From Erwinia sp. E602 (GTDB lineage: Bacteria; Pseudomonadota; Gammaproteobacteria; Enterobacterales; Enterobacteriaceae), in the NCBI RefSeq assembly GCF_018141005.1, contig NZ_CP046581.1, forward strand, positions 248,001 through 312,000: a DNA stretch of 64,000 bases. The letters are read 5' to 3'. The first letter of the stretch is position 1, and each line of letters starts with the position of its first letter. A program made the position numbers and the translations under genes. The notes beneath the pieces are model-generated. The model was not told where the DNA came from, ran no database searches, and saw nothing but the letters and a program-made list of their open reading frames with translations. Positions 58,391 to 64,000 of the stretch are shown piece after piece.

Positions 58391-58429
58391 AAACTAACTT
58401 TTAGTAAGTACTTACAGAAATGTTAGTTT
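58391..58429. promoter_or_regulatory. Nested palindromes between qorB and its regulator
   Basis: An outer AAACTAAC/GTTAGTTT pair (58391-58398 and 58422-58429) encloses a perfect 12-bp palindrome GTAAGTACTTAC (58404-58415). This is the probable operator of the HxlR-type regulator, covering both promoters. Confidence 0.75.
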
Positions 58430-58445
58430 GCAGAGAGCAGGGTAA

Positions 58446-58808
58446 ATGTCTGAAAACCTGAGTGAAAAATTTCAACGCGGCGAATTGCTGAACGTCAACT
58501 GCCCGTCCCGCGACGTGCTCAAACGCATTACCAGCCGCTGGAGCGTGCTGGTCCTGCTGGCGCTGCGCGACGACACGCTGCGCTTTAGCGAACTGCGCCG
58601 CAAAATTGGCGGCGTCAGCGAACGGATGCTGGCGCAGACGCTGCGCTATATGGAAGAAGATGGTTTTGTTGAGCGTATTGCGTACGAGGTGGTGCCGCCG
58701 CACGTCGAGTACCGGCTGACGCCGCTTGGCCACGAGGTGGAAGGCCAGGTCACCGGGCTGGCCGACTGGCTGGAGAGCAACGTGCACCGGATTACTGGCC
58801 GCGGATAA
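58446..58808 (+). CDS. HxlR-family redox-responsive regulator (YtfH/QorR-like)
   Basis: The 120-residue winged-helix protein has Cys21 in VNCPSRDVL, the usual single redox cysteine of the family. The DNA-binding part is FSELRRKIGGVSERMLAQTLRYMEEDGFVER, and VPPHVEYRLTPLG is the wing. It likely represses qorB and itself until the cysteine is oxidised. Confidence 0.9.
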   Translation: MSENLSEKFQRGELLNVNCPSRDVLKRITSRWSVLVLLALRDDTLRFSELRRKIGGVSERMLAQTLRYMEEDGFVERIAYEVVPPHVEYRLTPLGHEVEGQVTGLADWLESNVHRITGRG

Positions 58809-58874
58809 CCTGGCGTGAAGCCAGCGCCCGGCACGCGCCGCGGGCGCGCAGCAGGCCGGTCGCGGGACTCTCCC

Positions 58875-58916
58875 GCGCTGTCTGGTGATGGCGGGGTTGT
58901 CGTCACCAGACAGCGC
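58875..58916. terminator. 14-bp perfect inverted repeat between convergent genes
   Basis: GCGCTGTCTGGTGA and its complement enclose a 14-nt loop. It overlaps a second hairpin, CGCGGGA-CTC-TCCCGCG (58861-58877). The pair sits exactly between the stops of the HxlR and LysR genes. Confidence 0.65.
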
Positions 58917-59840
<924 letters not shown>

Positions 59841-60094
59841 TCAACCTGACCGATATACATAAACTGAAATATATGTGAAATTTTCACGAATCCTGCAACG
59901 GCAGCCTGTTTTGTGTGATATGCATCAGCTCCTGAACCTCACCCCGGCTACCTTAGCGTGTTTTTTGAGGTTATTAATGATTTTTAATCATAAAGCCTAT
60001 CAACTTTCCCCCGCTAATAAAGTGCAACTCGCAATGATACTCTTTGCCCGGCTGTCAGACGCCTCTGACGGTACGACTTATCTGTGAGGTTGTT

Positions 60095-60349
60095 ATGAAA
60101 AAATACTCCGTTGCCATTATGGCGCTGACCGCGCTGTTTAGCCTTAACACGGCGTTTGCCGTCGAACTGGTGAATGATGCCGCCGGTAAAACCAAAATCG
60201 GCGTGGTCTCCGCCAGCGGTGCATACTCGCTGGACAACCTGACCCGCAAGCTGGCTGTTAAAGCAGAGCGGGAAGGGGCCGGTTCGATGAAAATTATCGC
60301 CGCCGGTGGCGAAAATAAAATGCAGGGTGTGGCAGAAATCTACAAATAA
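60095..60349 (+). CDS. DUF1471 (YhcN/BhsA/McbA) small periplasmic stress protein
   Basis: ATG 60095 follows GAGG and gives 84 residues. A signal peptide ends FAVE. The mature part IGVVSASGAYSLDNLTRKLAVKAEREGAGSMKIIAAG is the DUF1471 core. Members respond to acid, peroxide or biofilm signals. Confidence 0.9.
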   Translation: MKKYSVAIMALTALFSLNTAFAVELVNDAAGKTKIGVVSASGAYSLDNLTRKLAVKAEREGAGSMKIIAAGGENKMQGVAEIYK

Positions 60350-60498
60350 TCCGTGATCAGGACGAAATATTCCCGCTGGCCTAATACTACCCGCTAATTG
60401 ACGTTTCTGACGTCTGCATCTGTATCGGCTATCGTGAGCTCTGCGCGTCTGTTTCGTCTGTCTTTATCCGCAGCAACGTTTAGTAAGTCGGGGTGAGA

Positions 60499-60849
60499 AT
60501 GGATCGACATACAACGATTATCCATGAGCTGCTGCACTGGATCGACGACAATATCCGCAGCCCGATTAAGGTCGACGATGTCGCACTGCGCTCAGGCTAC
60601 TCGAAGTGGCACCTGCAGCGGATGTTTTACCGCATTACTCACGTCAGCCTGGGAAACTATATCCGCGACCGCAAGCTGACGCTGGCGGCGGATGATCTGA
60701 TTAGCACTACTGAGAAGGTAATTACGATATCCGTTAAATATGGCTACGACTCCCAGCAGTCATTTACCCGCTCGTTCGCTAAAAAATATCAGGTTCCTCC
60801 GGCAACCTATCGGCGGTTGAATACCACCTGCATCACCCATCCACTTTAA
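60499..60849 (+). CDS. RamA/TetD/SoxS-like AraC-family activator
   Basis: The 116-residue single-domain protein has two HTHs (VDDVALRSGYSKWHLQRMFYRITHVSLGNYIRDRKL and ISVKYGYDSQQSFTRSFAKKYQVPPATYRR). SGYSKWHLQR and YGYDSQQSFTR match MarA/SoxS/RamA/Rob. ATG 60499 is chosen over a GTG two codons earlier. It lies 35 bp before the pump operon and probably activates it. Confidence 0.88.
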   Translation: MDRHTTIIHELLHWIDDNIRSPIKVDDVALRSGYSKWHLQRMFYRITHVSLGNYIRDRKLTLAADDLISTTEKVITISVKYGYDSQQSFTRSFAKKYQVPPATYRRLNTTCITHPL

Positions 60850-60884
60850 ATATATCGGTAACCGGTCTCCGGGAGAAAATAATA

Positions 60885-60965
60885 ATGCCCTATCATGCGG
60901 CACTTAAGCCTTCGGCCTTATTCTGTGCGCTGGCTATTTTAGCGCTCACAGGAACCAACAACTGA
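60885..60965 (+). CDS. 26-codon ORF preceding the AcrB-type pump; possible adaptor remnant or leader
   Basis: GGGAG lies upstream of ATG 60885. The peptide [20 protein letters not shown]...NN ends at TGA, which overlaps the pump ATG by one base (TGATG). It looks like a signal peptide; ALTGTNN resembles the AcrA lipobox region (LTGC) with Thr in place of Cys. An AcrA-type adaptor of about 390 residues would normally be here. Confidence 0.5.
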   Translation: MPYHAALKPSALFCALAILALTGTNN

Positions 60966-63900
60966 TGTCCAGATTCTTTATCGATCGGCCGGTATTTGCC
61001 TGGGTACTGGCGATAATCGTGATGCTGGCCGGGGCGATTTCGATTACGAAACTGCCGGTAGAACAGTACCCTGACGTCGCCCCGACGGCGGTGCAGGTAC
61101 GTGCGACCTATCCGGGTGCCGATGCGGCCACGCTGCAGAACAGCGTCACCCAGGTGATTGAGCAAAACATGAGCGGGCTGGACGGGCTGATGTACATGTC
61201 TTCCACCAGTGACGCCTCCGGCACGCTGCAACTGACGCTGTCATTTGCAAACGGCACCGACGCGGATATTGCCCAGGTCCAGGTGCAGAATAAGCTGCAG
61301 CTGGCCACGCCGCTGCTGCCACAGGAAGTGCAGCAGCAGGGCATTACCGTGCGTAAATCCTCCAGCGTATTCTTCCTGGTGCCCGGTTTCTATGATGAAA
61401 CCGGCCGCATGAGCATGGAAGATATTGCTGACTATGTGGCGACCAACCTGAAGGATCCGCTCAGCCGCATCAGCGGCGTAGGGGATACCACCCTGTTTGG
61501 TTCGCAGTATGCGATGCGTATCTGGCTGGATCCCGGCAAACTCAACACCTATCAGCTGACGCCGGTTGACGTGATCGCACGGATTGAAACGCAGAATGCG
61601 CAGGTGGCAGCCGGACAGCTGGGCGGTGCGCCGCCGGTAAAAGGCCAGCAGCTTAACGCCTCGATTATCGCCCAGACGCGGCTGACCTCGCCGGAGGCAT
61701 TTGGCAATATTCTGCTGAAGGTTAACGCGGACGGTTCGCAGGTGCGGCTGCATGACGTGGCGCGCGTTGAACGTGGCGGTGAAAACTACAACTTCGTGGT
61801 GAAAATAAATGGTAAACCGGCCTCGGCGCTGGGTATTCAGCTGGCCAGCGGCGCTAACGCCCTCGACACCGCTAACGCCATTCGTGCCAAAATTGAACAG
61901 CTCAAACCTTACTTCCCGCAGGGGTTGAAGGTGGTCTATCCCTATGACACCACGCCGTTTATCACGATCTCAATTCATGAGGTGGTTAAGACGCTGGCAG
62001 AAGCGATCGTGCTGGTGTTTCTGGTGATGTACCTGTTCCTGCAGAACCTGCGCGCCACGCTGATCCCAACGATTGCCGTCCCGGTGGTGCTGCTGGGCAC
62101 CTTTGCGATCCTCGATGCCTTTGGCTACTCAGTCAACACCCTGACGATGTTCGGTATGGTGCTGGCGATCGGTCTGCTGGTGGATGATGCGATCGTGGTG
62201 GTGGAAAACGTTGAGCGGGTCATGGCGGAAGAGGGGCTGAAACCGAAGGCCGCGACCCGCAAATCAATGGGACAAATTCAGGGCGCGCTGGTGGGGATTG
62301 CGCTGGTGCTGTCGGCTGTATTTGTGCCGATGGCGTTCTTTGGCGGCAGTACCGGCGTTATCTATCGTCAGTTCTCAATTACCATCGTGTCGGCGATGGT
62401 GCTGTCGGTGCTGGTCGCGCTGATCCTCACCCCTGCGCTGTGCGTCACCCTGCTCAAGCCGGTTAAGACGGGCGGCCACGGCCAGCATCGCGGCTTTTTT
62501 GGCTGGTTTAACCGCCGGTTCGACCAGAGCGCCGACCATTACAGCCATGCCGTCGGGCGGATGCTGCACCGCAGCGGTCGTTTCCTGACGATCTATGGCG
62601 TGCTGGCGGTCGGCATGGCGGTGCTGTTTGTGCGCCTGCCAACCTCGTTCCTGCCTTCGGAAGACCAGGGGGTACTGGCCACCCAGGCGATCATGCCTGC
62701 CGGTGCCACCCAGGAGCGTACCCAGGCGGTGCTGGATCGGGTTAGTGACTGGTATCTGACGGCGGAAAAAAATAACGTGGAGAACGTGCTGACGGTAAAC
62801 GGTTTTGGTTTTGCCGGCCGCGGGCAGAACGTCGGGATCGCCTTTGTGGGCTTGAAAGACTGGTCCGCGCGTGCGGGCGATGAGAACAAGGTCGACGGCA
62901 TCGTCAGCCGCGCAATGAAGGCGTTCAGCGCGATTATTGACGGTAACGTGGTGGCCTTTAACCTGCCGCCGATTATCGCGCTGGGTAACGCCACCGGCTT
63001 TGACTTTGAGCTGACCGACCAGGCGGGACTCGGCCATCAGCAGCTGACTGCCGCGCGCAATACCCTGCTGGATCTGGCGCGGCAGCATCCCGAGACGCTG
63101 GCCGCGGTACGTCCTAACGGTATGGAAGACAGCCCGCAGTTCAGGCTGAATATTGACGAGGAAAAAGCGCTGGCGCTCGGGGTGGATCTGGCCGACATCA
63201 ATGCCACGCTGAGCAGCGCGTGGGCCGGTAACTACGTTAATGACTTTATCGACGCGGGTCGGGTGAAAAAAGTCTACGTGATGAGCGATGCCCCGTACCG
63301 CATGATGCCGCAGGATCTTAACCAGTGGTACGTGCGCGCCAGCAACGACAAGATGGTGCCCTTCGCCAGCTTCTCCACGGCGCAGTGGGTGTTCGGTTCA
63401 CCGCGTCTTGAGCGCTACAACGGCCTGTCGGCGGTGGAAATTCTCGGGCAACCGGCGGCGGGAAAAAGTTCGGGCGAGGCAATGGCGCTGATGGAACACC
63501 TGGCGCAGCAGCTGCCCCCCGGTATCGGCTATGAGTGGACGGGCATGTCCTGGCAGGAGCGGATGTCGGGCCAGCAGGCGCCGGCGCTGTACGCGCTGTC
63601 GCTGATTGTGGTGTTCCTGTGCCTCGCCGCGCTGTATGAGAGCTGGTCGATCCCGTTCTCGGTGATGCTGGTGGTGCCGCTCGGGGTGCTGGGCGCACTG
63701 GTGGCGACCCTGCTGCGCGGTCTGAATAATGACGTCTACTTTGTGGTGGGGCTGCTGACCACCATCGGACTGTCGGCGAAGAACGCCATTCTGATCGTTG
63801 AGTTTGCCAAAGATCTGATTGAGAAAGAGGGCAAAGGGGTGGTGGAAGCCACGCTGGAAGCGGCACGCATGCGTCTGCGACCGATCCTGATGACCTCGCT

Positions 63901-64000
63901 GGCGTTTATCCTCGGCGTGCTGCCGTTAGCCCTCGCCTCCGGGGCCGGCTCCGGCGCGCAGAATGCGGTGGGCACCGGGGTGATTGGTGGCATGGTCGCC
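60965..64000 (+). CDS. AcrB/AcrD-type RND multidrug efflux pump (runs off right edge)
   Basis: ATG 60965 opens a frame that stays open for 1012 codons to the edge; about 30-40 residues are missing compared with AcrB (1049). It begins [19 protein letters not shown]. The proton relay Asp pair is in [19 protein letters not shown] and the Lys in [18 protein letters not shown]. Porter and docking domains are complete. A RamA/TetD-like activator lies just upstream. There is no complete adaptor gene before it; one could follow beyond the edge. Confidence 0.93.
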   Translation, partial: MSRFFIDRPVFAWVLAIIVMLAGAISITKLPVEQYPDVAPTAVQVRATYPGADAATLQNSVTQVIEQNMSGLDGLMYMSSTSDASGTLQLTLSFANGTDADIAQVQVQNKLQLATPLLPQEVQQQGITVRKSSSVFFLVPGFYDETGRMSMEDIADYVATNLKDPLSRISGVGDTTLFGSQYAMRIWLDPGKLNTYQLTPVDVIARIETQNAQVAAGQLGGAPPVKGQQLNASIIAQTRLTSPEAFGNILLKVNADGSQVRLHDVARVERGGENYNFVVKINGKPASALGIQLASGANALDTANAIRAKIEQLKPYFPQGLKVVYPYDTTPFITISIHEVVKTLAEAIVLVFLVMYLFLQNLRATLIPTIAVPVVLLGTFAILDAFGYSVNTLTMFGMVLAIGLLVDDAIVVVENVERVMAEEGLKPKAATRKSMGQIQGALVGIALVLSAVFVPMAFFGGSTGVIYRQFSITIVSAMVLSVLVALILTPALCVTLLKPVKTGGHGQHRGFFGWFNRRFDQSADHYSHAVGRMLHRSGRFLTIYGVLAVGMAVLFVRLPTSFLPSEDQGVLATQAIMPAGATQERTQAVLDRVSDWYLTAEKNNVENVLTVNGFGFAGRGQNVGIAFVGLKDWSARAGDENKVDGIVSRAMKAFSAIIDGNVVAFNLPPIIALGNATGFDFELTDQAGLGHQQLTAARNTLLDLARQHPETLAAVRPNGMEDSPQFRLNIDEEKALALGVDLADINATLSSAWAGNYVNDFIDAGRVKKVYVMSDAPYRMMPQDLNQWYVRASNDKMVPFASFSTAQWVFGSPRLERYNGLSAVEILGQPAAGKSSGEAMALMEHLAQQLPPGIGYEWTGMSWQERMSGQQAPALYALSLIVVFLCLAALYESWSIPFSVMLVVPLGVLGALVATLLRGLNNDVYFVVGLLTTIGLSAKNAILIVEFAKDLIEKEGKGVVEATLEAARMRLRPILMTSLAFILGVLPLALASGAGSGAQNAVGTGVIGGMVA

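Noticed and set aside
59875..60087. 70-codon frame before the DUF1471 gene
   Set aside because: No signal, similarity or ribosome site; the region is the promoter of the DUF1471 gene.

Overview
The window looks like chromosomal DNA from a plant-associated member of the Enterobacterales, most like Erwinia or Pantoea. This is an inference from gene content: an E. coli-type lacI-lacZ-lacY locus, ZinT, the QorB/HxlR pair, a Hok toxin, AcrB-type pumps, and a gene set matching the D-apionate pathway described in soft-rot enterobacteria. Most of it is GC-rich and codes densely. AT-rich, foreign-looking patches lie at 1-2340, around the type VI module (18.2-19.9 kb), and in several regulatory gaps. 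No rRNA, tRNA or CRISPR array was seen.

Left edge (1-2.3 kb): an NtdA-like sugar aminotransferase runs off the edge, next to a HAD phosphatase broken by three frameshifts. Then comes a nitrogen-regulated operon (2.3-8.8 kb). It has an NtrC-type enhancer, a textbook sigma-54 promoter, a complete polar amino-acid ABC transporter, a histidine ammonia-lyase homologue that lacks the MIO-forming Ala-Ser-Gly, and an NCS1 permease. An EAL-domain protein follows. The next block (10.5-18.0 kb) matches D-apionate catabolism: derI, an MFS sugar-acid carrier, lerK, lerI, oiaC, apnO and a SorC-type regulator. These would take D-apionate via L-erythrulose to D-erythrose 4-phosphate.

18.2-19.9 kb carries an orphan type VI secretion module (HExxH effector, lipoprotein, Hcp) beside an Abi-like remnant. 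After a LysR regulator and an SRPBCC protein comes a lac operon (22.0-27.6 kb). Its CRP site, promoter, O1 and an O2-like site inside lacZ keep the E. coli layout. On the minus strand, 27.7-34.6 kb is a five-gene operon: an iron/sugar-phosphate type ABC transporter, a fusion of inositol monophosphatase with dual-specificity phosphatase, and a LacI-family regulator. It probably takes up and dephosphorylates a phosphorylated compound. zinT follows with a Zur box, then a tandemly duplicated hok leader with one intact toxin gene.

36.5-40.9 kb holds a GH42 beta-galactosidase, a GPH symporter and an AraC-type regulator. Next are an autotransporter esterase, a VirK-family protein, a two-component system, a MipA/OmpV outer membrane protein and an RND pump without an adaptor. 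A sugar-binding protein and a sugar isomerase diverge from a gap with three copies of a LacI-type palindrome. An IS110-family transposase, 50-bp and 7-bp tandem repeats, a GH1 phospho-beta-glucosidase with an RpiR regulator, qorB with its HxlR regulator, a LysR regulator, a DUF1471 protein and a RamA/TetD-like activator lead to the right edge. There an AcrB-type pump, open at the edge, is preceded by a 26-codon ORF where an adaptor gene would normally be.
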